This document shows, in pieces, positions 7,067 through 17,378 of a DNA stretch of 46,975 nucleotides. The notes below the pieces were generated by a model. It had not been told where the DNA came from and did no database searches. It saw only the letters and a program-made list of their open reading frames with translations. Position numbers and translations under genes: made by a program. The DNA comes from Gammaproteobacteria bacterium (lineage in GTDB: Bacteria > Pseudomonadota > Gammaproteobacteria > SZUA-140): contig QIGV01000084.1 of NCBI GenBank assembly GCA_003230085.1, forward strand, positions 1-46,975, in the 5' to 3' direction. Every line of letters starts with the position of its first letter. The stretch's first letter is position 1.

Positions 7067-8854
7067 ATGTCTAATATTTTAAAAAAACCGTATTTAGATA
7101 CTGGCGTGCAACTGGCAAATCAAGGCAAGTACCTTGAGGCAGAGATATATCTACTTCAAAGTATTGCGGAGGATCCTGCAAACATTACGGCATACTGGAA
7201 TCTGGCTTTGCTACACGAAAAATTGGGCAACCATACGTATAGCCAGCAGCTTTTTAAAAAACTTACGAACCTGACGACTGACGATGCACCTATCAGGAAA
7301 TTGGCATCGTCCTATTTCAGGTCTGATGATTTCAAGTCTGCTTTATACTGGTTTCAGAAAATCAAGAAGCGACTACCTATCGATATTAACAACCTTGCGA
7401 TTCTTTATAATGACGCCAGCAATACCAGTGCTGTCAGGACCCTGTTTGAACAGCATGATTTCTTTACGAGCAAAATGGTTATACCATTTGTTTATACTTC
7501 TACTGATGACATTATCCATTACAGGAATATTTACAATAGCTGTCTGGATGAGACACTGAAATCTGGCAAGAAATTTACCTTTAAAGAACTGAGGCTCCAG
7601 TATTGCCTGCCCTTTACGTTAAGACTCTCCTATCAAAACTTCAATAATCGAGATTTATTCGGAAAACAATATCAAGTATTCAAAAAAATATGTCCTGAGT
7701 TGTCATACCAGAGTAATTTTTCTAAAAAACAAAAACCAGGAAAACTCAGGGTAGGGTTTATTTCAGAGTATTTTATGGATCATTCTGTTGCCAGAGATCG
7801 TGGCGGCATTATTGCGCATCTCGACCGTGATAAATTTGAAGTAGTCACAATATTTTTTCAAAAGCCAGGAGACACGCTGGGCCAATATATCCGGGATCAT
7901 TCAGATATTCATCTGGTTCTTGCTGAAAAATATAATGAAGATTATCTTGATCTCTGGAGGAAAGAAATCGAAACTTTGAATCTTGATATTCTAGTCTATT
8001 GCGATATTGGCATGTCAGTTGATACCTATTTTCTAGCATACTCACGCCTTGCGCCGGTACAAATGACAACCTGGGGCCACTCCGACACATCGGGAATTGG
8101 AACAATCGATTATTTTATTTCAAGCGAACTTTTTGAGGATTCTGAATATTGCCATGATCACTACACTGAAAAATTGATCCTGACAAAAAGCATATGCACC
8201 TATTACATCAATCACTCGATCAATATGACATATAATAACCTGCCAGAAAATATTGGTCCAAAATTCTGGCTGGACAATGAGCAGTGTCATATATATTTAA
8301 GCTTTCAGACTCAGCAGAAATTCCATCCAGATTTCGATATCGTCTACCAGGAGATTCTAGACGCTGATCCGCGTGCCGTTATCGTGCTTTGTTCAATTTC
8401 TCCCATGGCAAAGGAGGAATTTTATAAACATATCAGAACAAAATTGAATGGCAATATTAGCCGTTTATTAATCCTGGAAAATCGCTTATTTCTAAACGAA
8501 TATTTGGCGCTTCTGAAATATGCTCATGTCATACTCGATTCTTATCCATTTGGTGGATGTAATTCCAGTTTTGAAGCATTCTATTTTGGAAAATGTGTCA
8601 TTACTATGCCAAGCAGCTTTATCAATGGCCGCTTTACCAGTGGCATGTATTTAAAAATGGGCATCACTGAGTTGATTGCACACTCACTCGACGAATATAT
8701 TCAATCTGCATTGCGTGTAGCAAGTGACAATGCGTATAGAAGTACGCTGGAGCAACGTATACGAGCGCGATCCGGATTACTATTTGAGGATAAAGAAAGT
8801 GTTAGGGAATGGGAGACAATTTTAGAAAAAGTGGCGATTCGTTCGGCAGTCTAG
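7067..8854 (+). CDS. TPR glycosyltransferase, GT41/SPINDLY-like
   Basis: The 595-residue protein has N-terminal TPRs (about 1-130) and a C-terminal glycosyltransferase region resembling the O-GlcNAc transferase/SPINDLY group. Signature stretches are LRVGFISEYFMDHSVARDRG (about 227), MTTWGHSDTSGIGTIDYFIS (about 342), CHIYLSFQTQQKFHP (about 409), and ILDSYPFGGCNSSFEAFYFG (about 490), followed by TMPSSFINGRFTSG. Members of this group add single sugars to Ser/Thr (or Asn) of cytoplasmic proteins. The acceptor and sugar cannot be told. No terminator is obvious downstream; a MITE-like copy follows. Neighbouring TPR oxygenase and sulfotransferase genes suggest a shared modification theme. Confidence 0.85.
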   Translation: MSNILKKPYLDTGVQLANQGKYLEAEIYLLQSIAEDPANITAYWNLALLHEKLGNHTYSQQLFKKLTNLTTDDAPIRKLASSYFRSDDFKSALYWFQKIKKRLPIDINNLAILYNDASNTSAVRTLFEQHDFFTSKMVIPFVYTSTDDIIHYRNIYNSCLDETLKSGKKFTFKELRLQYCLPFTLRLSYQNFNNRDLFGKQYQVFKKICPELSYQSNFSKKQKPGKLRVGFISEYFMDHSVARDRGGIIAHLDRDKFEVVTIFFQKPGDTLGQYIRDHSDIHLVLAEKYNEDYLDLWRKEIETLNLDILVYCDIGMSVDTYFLAYSRLAPVQMTTWGHSDTSGIGTIDYFISSELFEDSEYCHDHYTEKLILTKSICTYYINHSINMTYNNLPENIGPKFWLDNEQCHIYLSFQTQQKFHPDFDIVYQEILDADPRAVIVLCSISPMAKEEFYKHIRTKLNGNISRLLILENRLFLNEYLALLKYAHVILDSYPFGGCNSSFEAFYFGKCVITMPSSFINGRFTSGMYLKMGITELIAHSLDEYIQSALRVASDNAYRSTLEQRIRARSGLLFEDKESVREWETILEKVAIRSAV

Positions 8855-8972
8855 ACTGAGAGCCTCCCGAATTCACCCGTGAATTATGTCACTTCACTGT
8901 ATTGTAAAAACTATGTGCGTTTTATCGTGGGAATATCACTTTCTTGGACGTTACTGGCCTAAAAGTATCTAT

Positions 8973-8981
8973 ACCGATTAA
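8973..8981. repeat. 9-bp target-site duplication of copy C, left
   Basis: ACCGATTAA here matches ACCGATTGA at 9123-9131 in eight of nine positions. Confidence 0.65.
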
Positions 8982-9122
8982 CAATACTCCCTCTCCCTCA
9001 GGGATTTATGCCCCTAGAGGGTAGAAGGAATTGCTCCGAATACAGCATGGTGCTAATTTCAGGGGAAAGGTCAGAATCAAGGCGTCAGGAAGTATTGTGA
9101 TCTGGTTTATGGGACAGCAGTG
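8982..9122. mobile_element. MITE-like element, copy C (141 bp, degraded)
   Basis: The right end GGGACAGCAGTG is intact and is followed by a 9-bp direct repeat of the left flank (8 of 9). The left terminal repeat has lost most of its inner part and goes quickly into ACTCCCTCTCCC, TCAGGGATTTATGCCCC, and TAGAGGGTAGAAGG. The right half of the interior is unlike the other copies, so the element is internally rearranged. It lies between the GT41-like gene and the tRNA. Confidence 0.7.
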
Positions 9123-9131
9123 ACCGATTGA
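9123..9131. repeat. 9-bp target-site duplication of copy C, right
   Basis: ACCGATTGA, the right partner of 8973-8981. Confidence 0.65.
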
Positions 9132-9168
9132 GTATATGAAATTTTATGGACTTCTTCGGAAGGGCAAA

Positions 9169-9245
<77 letters not shown>

Positions 9246-9323
9246 TAAAGCGTGGCTATTCTATCAGGTTTTTTCAGCATCAACTACAGTATCAACAGCT
9301 ACAAGCCCAAAATATTTGCTAAA

Positions 9324-9358
9324 AATAATAATAAAAAGGGAGCCCCAAGGCTCCCTTT
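9324..9358 (-). terminator. rho-independent terminator of the rpoD operon
   Basis: Read on the minus strand, GGGAGCC, a 4-base loop and GGCTCCC are followed by TTTTTATTATTATT. It lies 28 bases after the rpoD stop, and upstream of the tRNA. Confidence 0.88.
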
Positions 9359-9385
9359 CAATACTGCAGCTTCTATTCGCTATCG

Positions 9386-11197
<1,812 letters not shown>

Positions 11198-11300
11198 TTA
11201 GCTCCCTACTCCTCTAAAAAATTCTCTAACTTCAAAAAACTTAACTGACCATTGTATAACAATCTATAAGGTTTTGTGAACCCAATCGTAATCTTGCGCG

Positions 11301-13055
11301 TCATAAAACTGACGATTTCTCCCTGAACAGCTGCTGCAGCTCGGCTTTTTCTCCCTCGCTCCACGAAGTCCGCGCCTTATCATTCAGCGCCTGAATCCGC
11401 AGCTCGATCCGCTGTAAGTCCATGCGTTTCAAGACACCCTCAAATTCCTGCGTCATCTCATCAGTCGAGATCAACAATTCCTGCTGCGCAAGGCGTGCTA
11501 AATAGGGCCCATTGCTGTCTTGACGCCAATGTTCCAATAGGCTTGCCGTATTAAAGTGTGGATTCGCTAGCAATAATTCAAGCAACTCCACCAAAAACGA
11601 CGCGCCGCGCAACTCCAACGCCTGAAATCTTGCCGGATCTCCTGCAATTTTCGCTAACTGTGGACGGTGCAGCAGCAGAAAAATTGCATGACGCACAAGT
11701 GACATCTGCTGATGTTTAGGGCGCCCGGCATTTCCAGGTCGGCGTCCTCCCCCCCTACTATCGCGGCCGCCACCCAGCATGCTGCCCAGCGCATGAGCAT
11801 CCATTTTGGCAAGTGTTGCCAGGTGTTCGGTCATCATGTGCCTGAATACCCCTTGGGGTAATTTAGCCAAGTAAGGACGCGCCAATTCAACCAGGCGGGC
11901 ACGGCCGTCAATACTCCCTGTATCGACCTGCTGCTGAAGATGGTCATAAAAGAATGCAGAAAGTGTGATCGCAGTCCCAATTCGTTTCTCGAAAGCCGCC
12001 TTTTCTTCCTTTTGCACCTGGCTGTCCGGGTCCTCGCCCTCGGGCAGAAACAAAAACCTGGCCTGATAACCCTCCCGCATCACTGGCAGAGTGTTTTCCA
12101 GGGCGCGCCAGGCGGCCTCTCTACCGGCGCGGTCGCCATCAAAACAAAAGACCACTTCCGGCACCAGGCGCAGCAGCCGTTCCACATTGACCGTTGTGGT
12201 CGCCGTTCCCAGGGTCGCCACTGCATAATGGATATCATGTTGGGCCAACATAATCACATCCATGTACCCTTCCACGACCAGCAGTCTCTCCAGGTGACGA
12301 ACAGCCTTGCGTGCCTCATAAAGCCCGTAGAGTTCGCGGCCCTTGTGAAAAACCGGGGTCTCAGGAGAATTCAGATACTTGGGAGTATCATCACCCAACA
12401 CCCGACCGCCAAAGGCAATCACCCGGCCGCGCGGGTCCCGAATCGGAAACATAATCCTGTCCCGGAAACGGTCATAATGACTACCACCTTCTTTTTTGAT
12501 CAGCATCCCGGCGGCCAGCAAGGATGCCTGCATCGGCTTTCCCAGCGCAGGGACTAAATTATCCCAGCCCGGTGGCGCATAACCCATGCCGAATGCTGCC
12601 GCAGTCTCACCACTGATGCCACGCGCCTTTAGGTAGTCGATCGCCTCCTCGCCCTTGTGATGCTCACGAAGCTGGCGTTTAAAAAAATCAGCTGCCTGCT
12701 GTAGGGTGCTATAGATTTCCTGATTATGCGCACGGGACTCATCGGAAGCCACCCGGGTCTCAGGCACCTCCATCCCCACCCGAGAAGCCAGGTCATGAAC
12801 CGCCTCCACGAATTCCATGTGATCAAATTCCATCAGAAAACCAATCGCCGTCCCGTGCGCACCGCAGCCAAAGCAATGATAAAACTGCTTTTCCTGGCTA
12901 ACCGTGAAGGAAGGTGTTTTCTCATCGTGGAAAGGACAGCGCGCGGAATAGTCGCGACCTGCCTTACGCAAGGGCACCCGGGCGTCTATCACATCAACAA
13001 TATCAACGCGCGCGGTCAGGTCATCAATAAATTGCTGGGGAATTCTGCCGGCCAT
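11301..13055 (-). CDS. dnaG: DNA primase DnaG
   Basis: The 584-residue protein makes RNA primers at the replication fork. The CHC2 zinc-finger is at about 41-66 (CPFHDEKTPSF and FYHCFGCGAHG). The Toprim domain contains LLVVEGYMDVIML and the acidic FCFDGDRAGREAAW near 305-320. A Gly/Arg-rich linker (RDSRGGGRRPGNAGRPKH, about 435-450) separates the catalytic core from the C-terminal DnaB-binding domain. The gene is preceded by a 90-bp perfect inverted repeat between it and yqeY, and is 103 bases upstream of rpoD. Confidence 0.98.
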   Translation of the reverse strand: MAGRIPQQFIDDLTARVDIVDVIDARVPLRKAGRDYSARCPFHDEKTPSFTVSQEKQFYHCFGCGAHGTAIGFLMEFDHMEFVEAVHDLASRVGMEVPETRVASDESRAHNQEIYSTLQQAADFFKRQLREHHKGEEAIDYLKARGISGETAAAFGMGYAPPGWDNLVPALGKPMQASLLAAGMLIKKEGGSHYDRFRDRIMFPIRDPRGRVIAFGGRVLGDDTPKYLNSPETPVFHKGRELYGLYEARKAVRHLERLLVVEGYMDVIMLAQHDIHYAVATLGTATTTVNVERLLRLVPEVVFCFDGDRAGREAAWRALENTLPVMREGYQARFLFLPEGEDPDSQVQKEEKAAFEKRIGTAITLSAFFYDHLQQQVDTGSIDGRARLVELARPYLAKLPQGVFRHMMTEHLATLAKMDAHALGSMLGGGRDSRGGGRRPGNAGRPKHQQMSLVRHAIFLLLHRPQLAKIAGDPARFQALELRGASFLVELLELLLANPHFNTASLLEHWRQDSNGPYLARLAQQELLISTDEMTQEFEGVLKRMDLQRIELRIQALNDKARTSWSEGEKAELQQLFREKSSVL

Positions 13056-13095
13056 GGAGTGATTGTAGATTGATTGAGGGGAAACTTCAGCTGTG

Positions 13096-13185
13096 CATTA
13101 AACCGGGGTCAGACTTCAGTTTTCCAGTTTTCACAAACTAAAGTTTGTGAAAACTGGAAAACTGAAGTCTGACCCCGGTTTAATG
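13096..13185. repeat. perfect 44-bp inverted repeat between yqeY and dnaG
   Basis: The left arm (13096-13139) and right arm (13142-13185) are exact reverse complements, separated by two bases. The arms begin CATTAAACCGGGGTCAGACT and contain AGTTTTCCAGTTTTCACAAA. A further partial direct repeat of the arm end, GACCCCGGTTTAATG, follows at 13187-13201. Neither side has a T-run, so it is not a standard terminator. The exact match of the arms points to recent arrival or active maintenance. Confidence 0.95.
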
Positions 13186-13186
13186 C

Positions 13187-13201
13187 GACCCCGGTTTAAT
13201 G
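13187..13201. repeat. extra copy of the inverted-repeat end
   Basis: GACCCCGGTTTAATG repeats the last 15 bases of the right arm (13171-13185) and is the reverse complement of 13096-13110. Three copies of this short end thus lie within about 105 bases. Confidence 0.85.
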
Positions 13202-13210
13202 CCCCTGGCT

Positions 13211-13663
13211 TTATGACCCCAGTATTTCTTTGACTTTACGGCTTACCAGGCCCATATCGGCGCGGCCCTGGATGCGGGGTTTCAACAGCCCCATCACTTT
13301 ACCCATATCCCTGGGGGAATTTGCGCCACTGGTCGCAATGGCTTCGTCTATCAGGGCGGCTAGCGCGGCTTCCTCAAGCGCTGGGGGGAGATATTCTTCT
13401 ACGACATCAATCTCATAGGCTTCCTGGTCTACCAGATCCTGACGATCTGCTGCCTGGAACTGACTCAGGGAATCGCGACGCTGTTTGAGCATCTTGCCCA
13501 GAATGGTAATGACTTGCGTGTCATCAAGTGTGATGCGCTCATCCACTTCCTGTTGTTTGATGGCCGCCAGAATCAAGCGGACAATACCCAGGCGCCGCGA
13601 ATCCCTGCTCCGCATCGCGGTTTTCATATCTTCCTGAATGCGCGTTTTGAGGCTTGAATCCAT
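13211..13663 (-). CDS. yqeY: GatB/YqeY-domain protein
   Basis: The 150-residue protein is a stand-alone YqeY domain, the helical domain also found at the C-terminus of GatB and linked to tRNA-dependent amidation. Typical stretches are LKTRIQEDMKTAMRSRD, GKMLKQRRDSLSQFQAADR, IDVVEEYLPPALEE, and DMGKVMGLLKPRIQGRADM. Length is normal. It lies between rpsU and dnaG, a common position in proteobacteria. Its exact cellular role is not well established. Confidence 0.95.
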   Translation of the reverse strand: MDSSLKTRIQEDMKTAMRSRDSRRLGIVRLILAAIKQQEVDERITLDDTQVITILGKMLKQRRDSLSQFQAADRQDLVDQEAYEIDVVEEYLPPALEEAALAALIDEAIATSGANSPRDMGKVMGLLKPRIQGRADMGLVSRKVKEILGS

Positions 13664-13735
13664 CTCGGGCAGTAGAAACTAATTGAATTTAATGATTCTG
13701 AACCAGATGACCGTTATGCGGCATCCGCGAACAGG

Positions 13736-13954
13736 TTAATAACTGGGACGGGTGTGACGATTCCTATCCATTGAGGTCCTTTTCTGCTGGCGCTTGACCG
13801 CAGCTGCGGCCTTGCGCTTACGCACTGAAGTCGGCTTTTCATAAAACTCGCGACGGCGAATCTCGGACAGCACGCCGGTCTTCTCACAGATGCGCTTAAA
13901 ACGACGCAGGGCAACCTCAAAAGGCTCATTATCTCTTAAACGTACTAAAGGCAT
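13736..13954 (-). CDS. rpsU: 30S ribosomal protein bS21
   Basis: The 72-residue, highly basic product starts [20 protein letters not shown] and contains [20 protein letters not shown], characteristic of bS21, which helps base-pairing of mRNA with 16S rRNA. It is the first gene of the operon with yqeY, dnaG and rpoD. It diverges from rmlB. A longer overlapping frame at 13714-13929 is a shadow. Confidence 0.98.
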   Translation of the reverse strand: MPLVRLRDNEPFEVALRRFKRICEKTGVLSEIRRREFYEKPTSVRKRKAAAAVKRQQKRTSMDRNRHTRPSY

Positions 13955-13992
13955 TTAACAACTCTCTATTCAATTGCGGCAAAGAACGGGAG

Positions 13993-14021
13993 ATGATATC
14001 GTTTCCTTTTCAAAATAGCAA
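13993..14021 (-). promoter_or_regulatory. candidate sigma-70 promoter of rpsU operon
   Basis: On the minus strand TTGCTA (14021-14016) and TATCAT (13998-13993) are separated by 17 bases and lie about 40 bases before the rpsU ATG. They match consensus at four and five of six positions. This is by-eye evidence only. Confidence 0.4.
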
Positions 14022-14118
14022 AGTATTTGAATAAGCTGATTTATTAGGCTTTGCACGATATGAAAACGTCTGTAGGAGCGGCTTCACCCTATTGAATAGA
14101 AGAACCCACCCAACACCC

Positions 14119-15213
14119 ATGCCTAATCACAAAACACTCTTGGTCACTGGCGGTGCCGGCTTCATCGGCGGCAACTTTGTACTGGAGCGACTGCAGGGTG
14201 AAAACGCCTCACCAGACACCACGATCATCAATCTGGATGCGCTCACCTATGCCGGGAATCTGGAAACACTCAAACCAGTGATGCATCACCCACGTCATAC
14301 TTTCATCCATGGTGACATCAAAAACAGAAATATAATCATAGCGTTACTCAAAAAACACCAGCCCGACGCCGTTATCAATTTCGCTGCCGAATCCCATGTG
14401 GACCGCTCTATTGATGCGCCGGGCGACTTCATTCAGACCAATGTGGTCGGCACCTTTGAGTTGCTGGAAGCCGTCAGGGGCTACTGGTCCGATCTAACGG
14501 AGGACCGACAACAACATTTTCGCCTGCTCCACATTTCCACCGATGAGGTCTACGGCTCCCTGGGAGAAAGCGGCTACTTTACGGAACAAACGCCCTATGC
14601 CCCCAACTCACCCTATTCCGCCTCCAAGGCCGCATCAGACCATCTGATCAGGGCCTATTTTCACACCTATGGCCTGCCGGTGTTAACCACCAACTGTTCC
14701 AACAATTATGGTCCCTACCAGTATCCAGAGAAACTGATCCCGTTGATAATCCGCAATGCCCTGCAAGGCGAACCGCTGCCAGTCTATGGTGATGGCGGCA
14801 ATATCCGCGACTGGCTCTTTGTGCGCGACCACTGCGAGGCCATTCAGTGCGTCCTGCAAAAGGGTGTGCCCGGCGAGGTCTACAACATCGGTGGCCACAA
14901 TGAAATGAGCAATATTGATGTCGTTATCAAAATCTGCACTCTGTTGAACGAACTCGCGCCGACTGCAAAAATCAACGACTACGCATCACTCATCACCTAT
15001 GTCACAGACCGCCCGGGCCATGACCGCCGCTATGCCATCGATGCCGGCAAGGTCCAGCGTGAACTAGGGTGGCAGCCCAGAGAAACCTTCGACAGCGGCC
15101 TCAAAAAAACCGTGCAGTGGTATCTGGCAAACCAGGCCTGGTGTGAACATGTGCTAAGCAACAGTTATCGCGGTGAACGCCTGGGACTTCAGGCAGGAGA
15201 GCAAACTTCATGA
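14119..15213 (+). CDS. rmlB: dTDP-glucose 4,6-dehydratase RmlB
   Basis: The second enzyme of dTDP-L-rhamnose synthesis converts dTDP-glucose to the 4-keto-6-deoxy sugar. From the ATG at 14119 the product is 364 residues. It has the NAD-binding motif [10 protein letters not shown] near the start, the active-site stretch [11 protein letters not shown], and the YSASKA Tyr-X3-Lys pair. [14 protein letters not shown] and [18 protein letters not shown] are strongly typical of RmlB. The TTG at 14092 is an unlikely start. The stop overlaps the rmlA start (ATGA). Confidence 0.98.
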   Translation: MPNHKTLLVTGGAGFIGGNFVLERLQGENASPDTTIINLDALTYAGNLETLKPVMHHPRHTFIHGDIKNRNIIIALLKKHQPDAVINFAAESHVDRSIDAPGDFIQTNVVGTFELLEAVRGYWSDLTEDRQQHFRLLHISTDEVYGSLGESGYFTEQTPYAPNSPYSASKAASDHLIRAYFHTYGLPVLTTNCSNNYGPYQYPEKLIPLIIRNALQGEPLPVYGDGGNIRDWLFVRDHCEAIQCVLQKGVPGEVYNIGGHNEMSNIDVVIKICTLLNELAPTAKINDYASLITYVTDRPGHDRRYAIDAGKVQRELGWQPRETFDSGLKKTVQWYLANQAWCEHVLSNSYRGERLGLQAGEQTS

Positions 15214-16088
15214 GCAATACGCAACGCAAGGGCATTATCCTCGCCGGTGGCTCCGGCACCCGCCTCTATCCCCTCACCCGCGTCATCAGCAAACAACTGC
15301 TGCCAGTCTATGATAAACCCATGATCTACTATCCCTTGTCCACCCTGATGCTCACCGGGATACGCGAAGTGCAGATCATCTCTACACCCGAAGATTTGCC
15401 CCGCTTCAAGGATCTTTTGGGTGACGGCGCTCAGTGGGGCATGGACTTTCAATATGCCGAACAACCCAGCCCCAACGGTCTAGCCGAGGCCTTCATCATC
15501 GGGCGGGAATTCATCGGCAGCCATCCGGTTGCCCTGGTGTTGGGCGACAACATTTTCTACGGCCATGGGCTGGCGGAACGGCTACAACGTGCCAGAGATC
15601 AGCAGCAAGGCGCCACGGTCTTTGCTTATTACGTCAAGGACCCACAACGCTATGGTGTTGTCGAGTTTGAACCCAATGGCCAAGCCATCGGGCTAGAGGA
15701 AAAGCCGGCCAAACCCAAATCTAACTACGCCGTCACCGGCCTCTATTTTTACGACAACCAGGTGCTGGATATTGCCGCCGGGCTTAAGCCTTCAAAACGA
15801 GGCGAGCTGGAAATCACCGATATCAATATAGAGTACCTGAAGCGCAAACAACTCAATGTAGAACTCATGGGTCGCGGCTCCGCCTGGCTGGACACCGGGA
15901 CCCATGAATCCCTGCAACAGGCCGCCTCTTTCATCGAAATCATCGAACAACGCCAGGGACTCAAGATTTCCTGCCCGGAAGAAATCGCCTACCGCATGGG
16001 CTACATCGATGCTGAACAGGTCATGCGTCTCGCCATACCGATGAAAAAAAATGGCTATGGGCAGTATTTACTTGACTTAGTGAAGTAA
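15210..16088 (+). CDS. rmlA: glucose-1-phosphate thymidylyltransferase RmlA
   Basis: The 292-residue protein makes dTDP-glucose, the first step of the rhamnose pathway. It starts with the nucleotidyltransferase signature [20 protein letters not shown], followed by [30 protein letters not shown] and [20 protein letters not shown] are also typical. It is translationally coupled to rmlB and followed by a repeat fragment and a strong terminator, so rmlC and rmlD are not in the same tight unit. Confidence 0.98.
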   Translation: MSNTQRKGIILAGGSGTRLYPLTRVISKQLLPVYDKPMIYYPLSTLMLTGIREVQIISTPEDLPRFKDLLGDGAQWGMDFQYAEQPSPNGLAEAFIIGREFIGSHPVALVLGDNIFYGHGLAERLQRARDQQQGATVFAYYVKDPQRYGVVEFEPNGQAIGLEEKPAKPKSNYAVTGLYFYDNQVLDIAAGLKPSKRGELEITDINIEYLKRKQLNVELMGRGSAWLDTGTHESLQQAASFIEIIEQRQGLKISCPEEIAYRMGYIDAEQVMRLAIPMKKNGYGQYLLDLVK

Positions 16089-16143
16089 TATTCCCTCTCC
16101 CAAGATTTGGGGATTATGCCCCTAGAGGGTTAGGGTGAGGGTT
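16089..16143. repeat. partial MITE-like repeat, copy D
   Basis: The sequence has CCCTCTCCC, GATTATGCCCCTAGAGGGTTA and GGGTGAGGG, matching one half of the family core at 4600-4680 and 8987-9030. It has no terminal repeat and no flanking duplication I could find. It directly follows the rmlA stop. Confidence 0.6.
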
Positions 16144-16149
16144 GATCAA

Positions 16150-16195
16150 CCGCCCATAAAGCCATATAATTATATGGCTTTATGGGCGGTTTTTT
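16150..16195 (+). terminator. strong rho-independent terminator after rmlA
   Basis: A perfect 20-bp palindrome (CCGCCCATAAAGCCATATAA and its complement, 16150-16189) is followed by TTTTTT. It can end rmlBA transcription just before the toxin-antitoxin pair. Confidence 0.85.
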
Positions 16196-16209
16196 GCTAA
16201 GCTCCAACC

Positions 16210-16497
16210 ATGAGCAAGGAAAGCTTTGAATGGGACTTCGAAAAGGACCTCATAAATCTAGCCAAGCACGGAGTTTCTTTTATAGAAGCACAATACGCAT
16301 TTCTCGATTCAAACCGTGTTATTGCTGAAGATTTGTCCCATAGCCATCGTGAGAAACGATATTACTGTTTCGGGAAAGTAGGGGACGGGATCCTGACTGT
16401 CCGTTTTACATATCGCCGCGGCAGCATCCGAATATTTGGAGCTGGATACTGGAGAAGAGGAAAACGTATTTATGAGCGCGAGAATCAAATACACTGA
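16210..16497 (+). CDS. brnT: BrnT-family toxin
   Basis: The 95-residue protein begins with the BrnT pattern: FEWDFEKDLINLAKHGVSF, followed by EAQYAFLD. A later RYYCFGKVGDGILTVRFTYR and IRIFGAGYWRRGKRIYE complete the small RelE-like ribonuclease fold. BrnT cleaves RNA and is held by the antitoxin encoded immediately downstream. The pair sits between rmlA and rmlC in the same direction, with a strong terminator before it, so it has its own promoter and is a likely insertion in the rml cluster. Confidence 0.92.
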   Translation: MSKESFEWDFEKDLINLAKHGVSFIEAQYAFLDSNRVIAEDLSHSHREKRYYCFGKVGDGILTVRFTYRRGSIRIFGAGYWRRGKRIYERENQIH

Positions 16498-16735
16498 CGA
16501 ACCGATTGGCCCCTTAAAAGTAGTGCCTGACTTTTTACCGGCGCCTGAAAAGCTTGCAGAAAAAGAAGATTCCGTAAAAATCACAATAACATTAAGCAAA
16601 GAAAGCGTTGAGTTCTTCAAACAAGAAGCAAAAAAGCATCACACCCAATATCAGAGAATGATTCGCAGGCTGCTGGATGCATATACTGTGGCACATCAGC
16701 AACCCATAAAAAATAATCGCCAGACACCAAAATAG
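16472..16735 (+). CDS. brnA: BrnA-family antitoxin
   Basis: The 87-residue protein overlaps the end of brnT by 26 bases, as is usual for this pair. The C-terminal half (DSVKITITLSKESVEFFKQE, then QYQRMIRRLLDAY) looks like a ribbon-helix-helix DNA-binding domain, which lets BrnA repress its own operon with BrnT. The start at 16472 is chosen because GGAGAAGAGG lies upstream; an in-frame TTG at 16436 would lie further inside brnT. The family resemblance is weaker than for BrnT but the context is strong. Confidence 0.85.
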   Translation: MSARIKYTDEPIGPLKVVPDFLPAPEKLAEKEDSVKITITLSKESVEFFKQEAKKHHTQYQRMIRRLLDAYTVAHQQPIKNNRQTPK

Positions 16736-16787
16736 CGCAGCTGACTTCTATAACCACACACGCACACGCTTCACACCTCACGCACCA

Positions 16788-17357
16788 ATGAACTTCATCC
16801 CCAGCCAGCTTCCCGGCGTCATCATCATCGAGCCCGACATCTTTGGTGATGAGCGCGGTTTCTTTATGGAAACCTGGCGTGCGGCGCACTACGCTGAACA
16901 TGGCATTCCGGAACAATTTGTCCAGGACAATCTCTCCTTATCACAGCAGGGCGTGCTACGCGGCCTGCATTATCAGCATCCCGATGCGCAAGGTAAATTG
17001 ATCACCGTCTTGCAGGGCGAAGTCTATGACGTGGCGGTGGACATCCGCGTCGGTTCACCGACTTTTGGTCAATGGATGGGTATCACCCTCTCGGGAGAAA
17101 ACAAAAACCAGGTCTACGTCCCGCCAGGCTTTGCCCATGGCTTTTCTGTCACCAGTGACAGCGCCCTGTTCATGTATAAATGCACCCGCATCTACAACCC
17201 CAATACAGAATTCAGCATCGCCTGGAATGACCCGGATATCGGTATCGAATGGCCATCAGCGTCACCTCAACTGGCTGACAAAGATCAACAAGCACCATTT
17301 CTAAAAGACATCTCTGAGACACAGTTGCCGAAATATCAAGCAGAGCCAGGTTCTTAA
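16788..17357 (+). CDS. rmlC: dTDP-4-dehydrorhamnose 3,5-epimerase RmlC
   Basis: The 189-residue cupin protein epimerises the 4-keto sugar at C3 and C5. Typical stretches are PDIFGDERGFFMETW, FVQDNLSLSQQGVLRGLHYQ (with the active-site His), LQGEVYDVAVDIRVGSPTFG, and VYVPPGFAHGFSV. Length is normal. It is separated from rmlA by the BrnT/BrnA pair and a terminator, and is followed closely (21 bases) by a membrane glycosyltransferase. Confidence 0.98.
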   Translation: MNFIPSQLPGVIIIEPDIFGDERGFFMETWRAAHYAEHGIPEQFVQDNLSLSQQGVLRGLHYQHPDAQGKLITVLQGEVYDVAVDIRVGSPTFGQWMGITLSGENKNQVYVPPGFAHGFSVTSDSALFMYKCTRIYNPNTEFSIAWNDPDIGIEWPSASPQLADKDQQAPFLKDISETQLPKYQAEPGS

Positions 17358-17378
17358 ATTTTTACTGCCAAACAAGCT

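Noticed and set aside
14071-14088. TGTAGGAGCGGCTTCACC, like half of a Pseudomonas-type REP
   Set aside because: Only one half-site, no partner hairpin and no second copy in the window.
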